64,000 nt of DNA from Clostridium_AT radicumherbarum (GTDB lineage: Bacteria; Bacillota; Clostridia; Clostridiales; Clostridiaceae): the NCBI RefSeq assembly GCF_045310525.1, contig NZ_JBJHZY010000001.1, forward strand, positions 124,001 through 188,000, in the 5' to 3' direction. Every line of letters starts with the position of its first letter. Position 1 is the stretch's first letter. The notes under the pieces are model-generated. The model searched no databases. It was not told the DNA's origin and saw only the letters and a program-made list of their open reading frames with translations. Both the position numbers and the translations under genes were made by a program. This document shows positions 17,717 to 26,326 of this stretch, piece after piece.

Positions 17717-18727
17717 TTATTCAATTATAACAGTATTGCTTTTGTCAATAATATGCCACCAGGTATTACCAGGAGCTAGTGGTATATTTAAGCCATTTTC
17801 ATCCTTAATGGCTGTTTGAGAAGTTAAATTCTTTTTAGACCATTTCATTTTTGTACATTTTCCATTACTTATAACATACCCATTTCCTTCTCCTACAAGT
17901 GAAATATCTAAGTGCTGATTATCCTTTTGAAGCTTTATGTCCGTAATTTGTATGATAATGTTGATGGCTGTAATAGGAGCGTTATTTTCTTTATCTGTTG
18001 AAGCCTTTCCATCCATAGATTTATAATATTTGCCTTCTTTATAAATATAATCAGTTTTATAATACTTATTTAAGTTAAGAGAAACACTATTTGCTGTTAG
18101 TAAACTGTCACTAGCCCAAAAGTCTTTATTAAAGGTTAGCTTAACAGTGGATGGTTTTATATAATCTTTTTCAGTAATTAATTTTCTAAGATTCTCTGCA
18201 GAAGTATAGAGGTTGTGAGGTGCTTTTCTTACTGTATCTCTTGAGTAGTACTTACCATAAGTAAACTCATTAAGGCTCATAAGCTTTTCATTTTCTATCA
18301 TGGCTTTAGCCTCATCACTGTAACCGCAGTGAGCAAAAGGCAGAGAATATTCCTTTGAAATATTTAGAAAATAGGGCCTTGCACTCCTTATAGGTCCTAT
18401 TTTACTTGGATTATTCTTTTGAAAAAGTGCAATGAATCTAGGAATTCCGCCCTCAGCCATGGTTTCATATACAATATCAGCGCCCGAAAGCCCAGACTGA
18501 GGCCTTGCATCTTTAGAATTTTCTATAATTGCCATGAAAGAAATATTATCATAGGTGCTTTTATCTACTTCTTCACCTGTATAGGCAGAAAAATAATGTA
18601 CTTCCTCAGGGCTTGGTTTAATATTATTACTAATTGCATTTAAGGCTTTATTCTGATGCCTTAAATAGCCATATGAAAAACTGATTATTAGAACAATTAT
18701 CAAAAATATATATTTTTTTTGTTTCAT
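17717..18727 (-). CDS. DUF3048 domain protein (YerB-like), membrane-anchored
   Basis: 336 residues. A short N-terminal hydrophobic segment (KKYIFLIIVLIISFSYGYL) anchors the protein outside the membrane; there is no lipobox Cys. The rest matches DUF3048/YerB proteins: MAIIENSKDARPQSGLSGAD, YETMAEGGIPRFIALFQ, IGPIRSARPYFLNISKEY and the closing NTWWHIID. ATG at 18727 is chosen because TAGGAGA precedes it. The family function is unknown; a role at the cell wall is often assumed. It is a separate unit from the glycerol operon. Confidence 0.85.
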   Translation of the reverse strand: MKQKKYIFLIIVLIISFSYGYLRHQNKALNAISNNIKPSPEEVHYFSAYTGEEVDKSTYDNISFMAIIENSKDARPQSGLSGADIVYETMAEGGIPRFIALFQKNNPSKIGPIRSARPYFLNISKEYSLPFAHCGYSDEAKAMIENEKLMSLNEFTYGKYYSRDTVRKAPHNLYTSAENLRKLITEKDYIKPSTVKLTFNKDFWASDSLLTANSVSLNLNKYYKTDYIYKEGKYYKSMDGKASTDKENNAPITAINIIIQITDIKLQKDNQHLDISLVGEGNGYVISNGKCTKMKWSKKNLTSQTAIKDENGLNIPLAPGNTWWHIIDKSNTVIIE

Positions 18728-18909
18728 TCTTATATCTCCTAAATTCATTATTTTAAATATGGAATTAATATCTGAAGATGAAAAACGTATTCTTTATTAG
18801 CTAATTTATATTCTTTATAATTATTTTTATGTCAGTAATTTAACTAGATAAGTTTTTTTATATAAATCAACAGCATAATATATTTCAAAAATGAAAGAAA
18901 TAAGAGGTA

Positions 18910-18949
18910 AATTAACCTAATATGCCATATCATAACTTTAAGGTTAATT
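18910..18949. promoter_or_regulatory. Inverted repeat upstream of the nrdD promoter
   Basis: AATTAACCT (18910-18918) and AGGTTAATT (18941-18949) form a perfect 9-bp inverted repeat ending seven bases before the -35 box. It could be a regulator site or a hairpin; a convincing NrdR box pair was not found. Confidence 0.4.
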
Positions 18950-18955
18950 AAGAAA

Positions 18956-18984
18956 TTGCTGAAAAAATTTTCACAAGTTATAAT
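18956..18984 (+). promoter_or_regulatory. nrdDG promoter
   Basis: -35 TTGCTG at 18956-18961, 17-base spacer, -10 TATAAT at 18979-18984, followed by AGGAGGGGG and the nrdD ATG 40 bases on. Confidence 0.78.
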
Positions 18985-19023
18985 TATAAAGATACAATAT
19001 ATGGTGCTCAAGGAGGGGGATAT

Positions 19024-21147
19024 ATGCTACATGTTGTAAAAAGAGATGGCAGAAGGGTTGAGTTTAATTCCCTTAAAATTACCAAGGCCATTAAAGGCGC
19101 TGCTGAGGAGATTGCATTTAACTTAAAGGATAGTGAAGCAATAGAATTATCTCAGAGGGCAATTAAAAAAATCGAAGACTTAGAAAAAGAAGAAATTGAT
19201 GTAGAAGAGATCCAGAACATAGTAGAAGGTATGCTATCTGAAAGCGAGTTTCCGCTTTTAAAAGCTACATATGAGAACTACAGAAAAGAAAGAACCAAAG
19301 TAAGAGAAATTAAATCTGATTTAATGAGAGCTATTGAACAAATTGGGGTTGAAACGGATCGCGACAATGCAAATATTGGAAACAACTTCAGCTCAAAGCT
19401 CTTAAGAATAGCAAGTGAGTCAAACAAATGGCACAACTTAGCTATGATGCCAAAATATTTAGCAAAATCTCACGAGAATGGTGATATTTACTTTCATGAC
19501 CTAGATTCATACAACCTGACCACTAATTGTTTACACCTGCCAACGAGAGAAGTTCTTGAAAAAGGTTTTAACACAGGTTATGGTACTATAAATAAACCAA
19601 GAAGAATAGAATCAGCAGCTGAGCTTTCCTGCATATTGCTGCAGAGTACACAAAATGATATGTTTGGTGGTCAATCCCATCCAGACTTTGATAATGACAT
19701 GGGCGTATTTGTAGAACCTACAAGAACGGAAATAAGGGAAGAATTAATTGAACTAGGACTAGAGGGAAAAGCTCTTGATGAAGCAGTTGAGAAAAAACTT
19801 AATAAAACTATTCATCAAGCAATGCAGGGTATAGTTTACAACCTTAATACCATGCATTCACGTGCAGGATCGCAAGTTCCGTTTTCTTCCATAAATATAG
19901 GAATACCACACACAAAGGATGCAGCCTTAGTATGTGAGATATTTTTACTAGAATATGATAAGGGGTTAGGTAAAGGAGAACAACCAATATTCCCAAACAT
20001 AATCTTTAGGGTTAAAGAAGGAGTAAATAGGGAACCAAGGGATCCATATCACTATTTATTTAAGCTAGCATGCAGAGTTGCTAGTAAGAGAATGAACCCT
20101 ACGTTTATGAATATTGATGCAGATTTTAATAAGGCATATTATGATAAAGGGTATATGCCTGCTACAATGGGGTGTAGAACCTATATAATGTCAAATATTA
20201 ACGGGGAGCCAGGGGCAAAGGGAAGAGGTAATATTGCACCAACTACGATTAACCTTCCTAGACTTGGCATTCTTGCAAAGGGTGATATAGATAAATTCTT
20301 TTCACTGTTAGATTCTAGATTGGAGCTTTCAAAGGAATCACTGTTGCATAGGTATGGTGTACTTAAGAGACTAAAAATAAAAGATTTACCTTTTGTTGCA
20401 GGGCAGGGACTTATGAAAGGCTCAGAGAACTTAGCTCCAAATGATTCAATAGAACCTATTTTAAAGCAGGGAACCTGGTCTATAGGTTTTATTGGTCTTG
20501 CTGAAACCTTAACTGCCTTAATAGGAAAGCATCATGGAGAAGTTGAAAATGCCAGAGAATTAGGCTTTAAAATAATATCTCATATTAGAAACTATACCGA
20601 TAAGCTTACACAGGAAACTAAGCTTAATTGGAGTACCTATGCTACGCCTGCAGAGGGTTTAAGCGGAAGATTTATTCTTCAAGATAAAAAGGTATTTGGA
20701 GAAATTAAAGGAGTTACAGATAAGGAATACTATACAAATAGCTATCATATTCCAGTTGGCTTCCCAATATCTATAAAGGATAAAATAGACATAGAAGCAC
20801 CATTTCATAAGCTTTGCAATGCGGGACACATAAGCTATATAGAATTAGATGACTATCCAACAGAGGATGTAATAATGGATATTCTTAATTATGCTTATAA
20901 ACATACTAATATAAGCTATATAGGTATTAACTTTCATATTAGATATTGCAAGGACTGCGGAACTTACTTAAGCCATGGAGAACATAAATGCAATAAATGT
21001 GGAAGCTATAATATACAGGGAATTTCAAGAATAACAGGCTATCTTAGCTTAGATGAGAGATTTGGAGCAGGAAAATATGCTGAAAGGGCAGAAAGAGTCT
21101 CTCATTTAGATAATCACATTAATGTTTATGAAGATGTTAGATTATAG
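19024..21147 (+). CDS. nrdD: Anaerobic ribonucleoside-triphosphate reductase
   Basis: 707 residues. An N-terminal ATP-cone (VVKRDGRRVEFNSLKITKAI) allows allosteric control; the catalytic barrel follows. The C-terminus has zinc ligands CKDCG and CNKCG and the glycyl-radical site RITGYL. It reduces ribonucleotides to deoxyribonucleotides without oxygen, using a glycyl radical installed by NrdG encoded immediately downstream. The start has an AGGAGGGGG ribosome site. Length is typical for Firmicute NrdD. Confidence 0.96.
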   Translation: MLHVVKRDGRRVEFNSLKITKAIKGAAEEIAFNLKDSEAIELSQRAIKKIEDLEKEEIDVEEIQNIVEGMLSESEFPLLKATYENYRKERTKVREIKSDLMRAIEQIGVETDRDNANIGNNFSSKLLRIASESNKWHNLAMMPKYLAKSHENGDIYFHDLDSYNLTTNCLHLPTREVLEKGFNTGYGTINKPRRIESAAELSCILLQSTQNDMFGGQSHPDFDNDMGVFVEPTRTEIREELIELGLEGKALDEAVEKKLNKTIHQAMQGIVYNLNTMHSRAGSQVPFSSINIGIPHTKDAALVCEIFLLEYDKGLGKGEQPIFPNIIFRVKEGVNREPRDPYHYLFKLACRVASKRMNPTFMNIDADFNKAYYDKGYMPATMGCRTYIMSNINGEPGAKGRGNIAPTTINLPRLGILAKGDIDKFFSLLDSRLELSKESLLHRYGVLKRLKIKDLPFVAGQGLMKGSENLAPNDSIEPILKQGTWSIGFIGLAETLTALIGKHHGEVENARELGFKIISHIRNYTDKLTQETKLNWSTYATPAEGLSGRFILQDKKVFGEIKGVTDKEYYTNSYHIPVGFPISIKDKIDIEAPFHKLCNAGHISYIELDDYPTEDVIMDILNYAYKHTNISYIGINFHIRYCKDCGTYLSHGEHKCNKCGSYNIQGISRITGYLSLDERFGAGKYAERAERVSHLDNHINVYEDVRL

Positions 21148-21159
21148 AAGGTGTCATTT

Positions 21160-21675
21160 GTGGTAGAGAATAATAAAATCAGGCTTGCGGCTATACTTCC
21201 TGAAAGCCTGGTAAACGGCATTGGAATTAGAAGAGTATTATTTAGCCAAGGCTGTCCTCATAATTGTGAGAGCTGTTTTAGTCCTCATACTCATTCCTAT
21301 GAAGGCGGAGCCTTAATAGATATGGATGAAATAATTAATGACATCAAGGTTAATCCGATGCTTAAAGGGGTAACCTTTAGTGGAGGAGAGCCATGGGAGC
21401 AGGCAGATAAATTTGCCTATATAGCAAAATCGGTAAAAGCTTTAGGTTTAAATGTTTGGTGCTACACAGGCTATACTTTTGAATATATATTAGAAAATCA
21501 ATATAAAAGAAAAGGCTGGCAGGAGCTTTTAAACAATATTGACATATTGGTAGATGGTAAATTTCAAAAGGATAAAGCAGATACCAAGCTTAAATTTAGA
21601 GGATCAAGTAATCAGAGAATAATAAATGTTAAGGAAAGTCTTGATATGCTTGATGCTGTAGCTATAGACGTTTAA
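21160..21675 (+). CDS. nrdG: Anaerobic ribonucleotide reductase activating protein (radical SAM)
   Basis: About 171 residues. Radical-SAM cluster motif CPHNCESC (CxxxCxxC) and the SAM-binding GG-E stretch TFSGGEPWEQ. It generates the glycyl radical in NrdD. GTG at 21160 is favoured because GAAGGTG ends six bases earlier; an in-frame GTG at 21151 would overlap that site. The last 235 bases are duplicated at 27214-27460, on the far side of the glycan island. Downstream lies a truncated T-box whose terminator hairpin can end the nrdDG transcript. Confidence 0.93.
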   Translation: MVENNKIRLAAILPESLVNGIGIRRVLFSQGCPHNCESCFSPHTHSYEGGALIDMDEIINDIKVNPMLKGVTFSGGEPWEQADKFAYIAKSVKALGLNVWCYTGYTFEYILENQYKRKGWQELLNNIDILVDGKFQKDKADTKLKFRGSSNQRIINVKESLDMLDAVAIDV

Positions 21676-21897
21676 CTTAAAATTAGTAAAAGTTTAGCTA
21701 AAGAGCGTCTTTTAGCCTCCAACGGAAATTAAACATATTAAAAATGTATAAAGTAGGCTTGGATTGAACCAAACCGTTACGATTTGGACAGTATCGAATT
21801 ATATTTCCATACTGATAGAGTTGAGCTTAATAAGCTAAATTAGGTGGTACCGCAAAACATAGTCTTTCATCCTATTATGGATGGAAGACTTTTTTAT
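21441..21897 (+). repeat. Direct repeat copy A: nrdG 3' end plus distal T-box
   Basis: 21441-21675 (inside nrdG) and 21698-21897 match 27214-27448 and 27637-27842 closely, about 93 percent by eye over the nrdG part. The stretch present in copy B between nrdG and mid stem I (promoter and 5' half of the T-box) is missing here. The two copies flank the minus-strand glycan genes. Confidence 0.9.
21698..21897 (+). ncRNA. Truncated T-box leader remnant (asnA-type), orphan
   Basis: It contains the T-box sequence AGGTGGTACCGC at 21842-21853, stem III-like sequence, and a terminator (AGTCTTTCATCC at 21861-21872 with GGATGGAAGACT at 21879-21890, then seven Ts). The promoter and 5' half of stem I are absent, and the nrdG stop is only about 25 bases upstream. 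The base triplet aligned with the AAC specifier of the intact copy reads AGC (21704-21706). No aminoacylation or amino-acid gene follows on this strand. It probably acts only as the nrdDG terminator. Confidence 0.85.
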
Positions 21898-22126
21898 TGT
21901 GTGCTCGACATGGTAGTAATCTTGTCGCTTAAAGTCCGATACGGGGGTTAATAGTAAATAAATAAAGTTATTAAATAAAATAAAAAAATAGAATGTGTAA
22001 AGCTTTATATTAACTTCTATCCCCAAAATAATAAATGATACAAATAACAAGACTGTTGAACAACTAACAGAATGGTAGCTGCACAGCAGTCCCTTTTTGG
22101 GTGGAAAAATTTACACTACTTTATTT
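21898..22126. other. Gene-free junction between T-box remnant and island
   Basis: About 230 bases without a credible gene. It marks the left junction of the island, downstream of the last minus-strand island gene. No insertion-sequence end, tRNA or integrase site was recognised; a clear terminator for the island operon was not found. Confidence 0.5.
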
Positions 22127-23200
22127 TTAGCTTTTACAGTATTCATTAATTTGTTCACTACATAATTCATATATGTCTTGTTTATTATAACTTTTGTACC
22201 ATTGAACTGTCATTTCAATTGCTTTGTCTATATTCCATTTAGGATACCAATTAAGAAAGAATTTTGCTTTATTTATATCCAAACTTAGAAAGCTTGATTC
22301 GTGCAAGTTCTTATTATATATGAAGTTACTTATCCAATTCCCGCTACCCCAATATTTGATGATTTTTTTTGTGAATTCTTCAACATTTATAATACTTTCT
22401 TGGTTAGGGCCAAAGTTCCACGCTCCTGAAAATATATGCTCCTGGTTTAACAATTTCTCTCCTAAAGCTAAATAGCCACTTAGGGGTTCAAGTACATGCT
22501 GCCATGGGCGAATTGAATTTGGATTCCTTATTACAATTGTTTTATCAGCTTCTAAAGCTCTAATACAATCGGGAACAATTCTATCTGTGGACCAATCTCC
22601 TCCTCCGATAACATTGCCGGCTCTCACAGTAGCTATGGCTTTATGATGAAGAGGATATTGATCTACATTAAAAAATGAATTTCTATAAGAAGAAACTAAA
22701 ATCTCTACACAGCCTTTGCTTGAACTATAGGGATCATACCCTCCTAATGGATCGTTTTCTCTATATCCCCATATCCATTCTTTATTATCGTAGCATTTAT
22801 CACTGGTTATTATAATCCCAACCTTTGTATTTTCTGTATTTCTTATAGCTTCTAAAATATTCAATGTACCTATAACATTTACTTCATATGTGTATTTTGG
22901 ATGTTCATATGAGTATCTTACAAGGGGCTGAGCTGCCAAATGAAATACTATTTCTGGCTTATAACTCTTAAATTGAGCATTTAACTTTTCTGTATCTCTT
23001 ATATCTCCTCTAACATCAATAATTTTTTCCTTGAGTTTTGATAGGGTATAGTTATCTTTATCATTTACCGGATCCAATGCATATCCTATAATCTTTGCAC
23101 CAATTTTGTTCAGCCAAAGGGCAAGCCAAGATCCTTTAAATCCAGTATGTCCTGTAATTAGAACTGTTTTTCCGTTATATGCATTAATTAATTCAGCCAT
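22127..23200 (-). CDS. rfbG: CDP-glucose 4,6-dehydratase
   Basis: 357-residue extended SDR enzyme. N-terminal NAD motif VLITGHTGFKGSWLALWL is the characteristic RfbG variant of GxxGxxG; catalytic YxxxK occurs in YDPYSSSKGCVE, with TSDKCYDN upstream. It converts CDP-glucose to CDP-4-keto-6-deoxyglucose. ATG at 23200 is used because GGTGAT precedes it; an in-frame GTG at 23209 also exists. The gene overlaps the previous one by eight bases and is the last of the island operon. Confidence 0.92.
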   Translation of the reverse strand: MAELINAYNGKTVLITGHTGFKGSWLALWLNKIGAKIIGYALDPVNDKDNYTLSKLKEKIIDVRGDIRDTEKLNAQFKSYKPEIVFHLAAQPLVRYSYEHPKYTYEVNVIGTLNILEAIRNTENTKVGIIITSDKCYDNKEWIWGYRENDPLGGYDPYSSSKGCVEILVSSYRNSFFNVDQYPLHHKAIATVRAGNVIGGGDWSTDRIVPDCIRALEADKTIVIRNPNSIRPWQHVLEPLSGYLALGEKLLNQEHIFSGAWNFGPNQESIINVEEFTKKIIKYWGSGNWISNFIYNKNLHESSFLSLDINKAKFFLNWYPKWNIDKAIEMTVQWYKSYNKQDIYELCSEQINEYCKS

Positions 23201-24170
23201 TACTATCACCAGCCATTTTAAACATATATTTATTTTGCTTGTACCAATTAATGGTTCTTATAATGCCCTCCTCTATATTGATTTCGGGTCTCCATTGAAG
23301 CAATGATTTAATCTTGCTTATATTTGCTGCCGGTACCCACATTTCATTTTTTTTATATTTCACAGCTCCGTATAAGGCCTTTCTATCTGTTTTTAAATTC
23401 TTGAATATTAACTCCACATAATATTTCAGTGGATAAAGCTCCCCACATGCAATATTAAAAACATCATTTTCTATAGCTTCATTTTTCGCAGCCATAATCA
23501 TGCCATCTATGATATTTTCTACATAACAATAATCTCTATATTGCTCACAGTTTGTTAATTTTACATCTCTATCTTCTAAAATTGACATTATTATATGACA
23601 GAATATTTTATGACGTTCTTCACCTTCGCCAAATATTCCAAAGGGTCTAAGAGTAACAATTTTGATATTATTTTCTTTAGCAATTTGATGAGCGATTAAT
23701 GTTCCGCTGGCTTTAGTACTTCCATATATACTAACAGGCATAAGATTCATATCTTCACTCATTACTTCTTTTCTATTTCCATACTCAGCACAACTTCCAA
23801 TATTAATTACCTTACAGCAGTTAATTTCTTTTAATGAGCTTAAAATATTAATAGTACCAATAATGTTAGTGTTAGCTGCTTTAATATAATCATTTTGGGA
23901 AGAATCCATTCCATATGCAGCCAAGTGAAAAACATAATCTGGCTTAATCTCGTGAATGCAGCTGTGAACATCTAAAGAATTAGTTATATCAATTTTAATA
24001 ATTTTAACCTTGTTTAAATATTCTTTTATTCTCCAGGTACTTGTACTGCTTTTATTGAATAAAAATATATTTGCATCCTCACGTAGTAATCTCCTAATAA
24101 GGTGAGATCCAATAAAGCCACATCCTCCAGTAATTACGATATTTTTTCCCATAAAGCTAACTTGTCCCAT
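23193..24170 (-). CDS. NAD-dependent epimerase/dehydratase or CDP-4-keto-6-deoxysugar reductase
   Basis: 325-residue extended SDR. NAD motif IVITGGCGFIGSHLIRRLL, active-site YGSTKASG (YxxxK) and NIGSCAEYG. With a CDP-glucose pathway on both sides, a role as the epimerase or reductase that finishes the CDP-linked deoxysugar is the best guess; it resembles CDP-abequose synthase-like or GDP/CDP-sugar reductases in general plan, but the product cannot be named. The ATG at 24170 has a GGGAGGA site seven bases upstream. Confidence 0.82.
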   Translation of the reverse strand: MGQVSFMGKNIVITGGCGFIGSHLIRRLLREDANIFLFNKSSTSTWRIKEYLNKVKIIKIDITNSLDVHSCIHEIKPDYVFHLAAYGMDSSQNDYIKAANTNIIGTINILSSLKEINCCKVINIGSCAEYGNRKEVMSEDMNLMPVSIYGSTKASGTLIAHQIAKENNIKIVTLRPFGIFGEGEERHKIFCHIIMSILEDRDVKLTNCEQYRDYCYVENIIDGMIMAAKNEAIENDVFNIACGELYPLKYYVELIFKNLKTDRKALYGAVKYKKNEMWVPAANISKIKSLLQWRPEINIEEGIIRTINWYKQNKYMFKMAGDSNG

Positions 24171-24200
24171 ATTTAAATCCTCCCATACTACTCAATAACT

Positions 24201-26261
24201 TTAAATTTTGAATAGATTTTTGGCATAATTTTTACTATCTTTGCTATAGAAATCTTCTATATTACTATTGAATTTCTTTTTCAATAGCTTAATTATAGCT
24301 TTTATAACTTGTAAATAAGGAGCATAGATATTTTCGATTATGGCATTACTGAAGTGCAAGGTATCTAATTTCCATAAATCAAATTCATTTTCGTTGAATA
24401 TTCTCATACTTCCAAAATGATACACTACTAGTTTATTATTTTTGACATATACATCATTGTTTAATTTACGAACATTATAGTGATTATTAATTATAAGATT
24501 CCACGGAGCAGCATCAATTCCTAAATGGTTTACTATTTTAATATTTACAAAAAGATTAGGCACTTTATCAAGGTATTTTTGATCTCCCCATCTCTCCATT
24601 TCAGGCTGAGGGTAGTCTGAACACCATTGAAGGCATTGCTGTTTCCACCACTTTAAAATATCATGACTACTCTTTTGATTTCTAAAACCTAATAAACCAG
24701 CTTGAAATCTGCCATGAATTCTTTCAAATCTAGGGTTGTCTCTTTGAGTACACATGAGGGTATTGTATCCTTTCCATTCATTTATGATTTCTTTTGGATT
24801 AGAAAAAAAGAATAAATCAGAATCACAATAAATCACATTGTTTAGCATATACTTATCGAGCAAATACAATACTAATGGAGATTTTAATGTCCAGCAATAT
24901 TCAGTGGTTGTTCTGTTGCCTTTGATTTTTTTTAGTTCCTTATCTTCAATTTCTGATACTCTCATAATTGTTGCATTTTGAAGTTGCATTTTACTTAAAG
25001 TTGAAAATGTAATTTCATCTACACAACATATCCAAATGTGAAAATTATTAATCTTACTTTTTAATGAATGATATAAAGCAAGTGATTTTATAAGATACTC
25101 TTTGCTTGTTATAGTACAAAAGATGTAATAGTCATCATACTGAAACATCTCAATTGATAATGGGTTATACCCGAAATAAGTCTTTGCATCCCTAACATCA
25201 TCTGCACAAAAATATTTGTCAGGCTCTTCATTGATATTTGCTTTAACTTTATTAATAGCCATTCTTATACTTTCAATATAGGGCAAATATATTTTGGTTT
25301 TTATGATTTTACGGATATCAAGATGCATAAAAGTCCAAAGGTCATATTGACTTTCGTTAAAAATTGAAATGCATGCAAAATGATATGCAACTAATTTATT
25401 TGATTCTATATATATATCATCATTTTTAGTATAAATATTATAATTATTATTGTATATTGTATTCCAAGGGGCTGCATCAACGCCCAAATTTTTAGATATT
25501 TTTATATTCTCAAATAGTAATGGTATATTATCAAGATATTTTTGATCTCCCCATCTTTTCATTTCTATTTGTGGATAACTAAAACACCACTCAAGACACT
25601 TGTTTCTCCACCAGTTAAGACAACTCATGCCATATTTATCATTTTTGAAACCAATTAAACCAGCTTGATATCTTCCATACATATTATGGACCCATTCCAA
25701 ATCCCTTTGCGGGCATAAATAAACTGAATGCTCACCCCATTCATCAAATATAGCCTTCGGATCTGAAAAGAAGAATAAATCTCCATCACAATATATTATT
25801 GAATCTACATGCTTGTTACATAACACATATTTTATTAAAGATGATTTTAATGTCCAACTGTATTCATTTTTTTTGCGGCTTTCTTTTATTGCAATAAGTT
25901 CTTTATCTTCTATATCTTTTAATAAAAGAATAGTAGCATTTTTTAAATTCATTTTTGTGAAAACATAATAAGCATCATCATCTATGCAGCATATCCATAA
26001 GCGAAAATTATTGCTGTGTTCTTCTAGTGAATAATATAAGGCTAATACTTTAAAAACATATTCTTTTCCAGATAAAGTGCAAAAATTATAGATCACGTTA
26101 TTTAACACTGTTTTTTCTTTATTATTAGCATTGCTACTATTTTTAGGATTGCCACCAGAGTTTATTTCATTACTAACTTTAATTTTATTTCCAGTATCTA
26201 AAGATTTTTTCTTTAAGTTGTGTGAAGCTTTTTTAGGTTCACGTTCCTTTTTCTTAGACAT
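24201..26261 (-). CDS. Two-domain glycosyltransferase (tandem GT-A-like repeats)
   Basis: 686 residues. After a Lys/Ser/Asn-rich tail (about 1-50) come two homologous halves, each starting with a block like YNFCTLSGKEYVFKVLALYY / YIFCTITSKEYLIKSLALYH, a DxD metal/nucleotide-sugar motif (IIYCDGDLFFFSDP; VIYCDSDLFFFSNP) and a conserved block WGDQKYLD-P-LF followed by GVDAAPWN / GIDAAPWN and VAYHF / VVYHF. Both DxD motifs are kept, so both halves may be active. It is probably cytoplasmic. The acceptor may be a surface or flagellar protein or a lipid-linked glycan. The ATG at 26261 is preferred (GAGGCGA upstream). Confidence 0.82.
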   Translation of the reverse strand: MSKKKEREPKKASHNLKKKSLDTGNKIKVSNEINSGGNPKNSSNANNKEKTVLNNVIYNFCTLSGKEYVFKVLALYYSLEEHSNNFRLWICCIDDDAYYVFTKMNLKNATILLLKDIEDKELIAIKESRKKNEYSWTLKSSLIKYVLCNKHVDSIIYCDGDLFFFSDPKAIFDEWGEHSVYLCPQRDLEWVHNMYGRYQAGLIGFKNDKYGMSCLNWWRNKCLEWCFSYPQIEMKRWGDQKYLDNIPLLFENIKISKNLGVDAAPWNTIYNNNYNIYTKNDDIYIESNKLVAYHFACISIFNESQYDLWTFMHLDIRKIIKTKIYLPYIESIRMAINKVKANINEEPDKYFCADDVRDAKTYFGYNPLSIEMFQYDDYYIFCTITSKEYLIKSLALYHSLKSKINNFHIWICCVDEITFSTLSKMQLQNATIMRVSEIEDKELKKIKGNRTTTEYCWTLKSPLVLYLLDKYMLNNVIYCDSDLFFFSNPKEIINEWKGYNTLMCTQRDNPRFERIHGRFQAGLLGFRNQKSSHDILKWWKQQCLQWCSDYPQPEMERWGDQKYLDKVPNLFVNIKIVNHLGIDAAPWNLIINNHYNVRKLNNDVYVKNNKLVVYHFGSMRIFNENEFDLWKLDTLHFSNAIIENIYAPYLQVIKAIIKLLKKKFNSNIEDFYSKDSKNYAKNLFKI

Positions 26262-26326
26262 TAACAATCGCCTCTTAAACCTCCTCTATGCTTTATTTTC
26301 TTAAAATATAATTTATCATACCATTT

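Noticed and set aside
18901..19023. NrdR boxes upstream of nrdD
   Set aside because: A stretch around ACAATATATGGTG is only weakly similar and no properly spaced partner box was found.
21835..22050. Minus-strand open frame of about 71 codons next to the T-box remnant
   Set aside because: It runs into the terminator hairpin of the T-box remnant and encodes a composition unlike a protein; no ribosome site.
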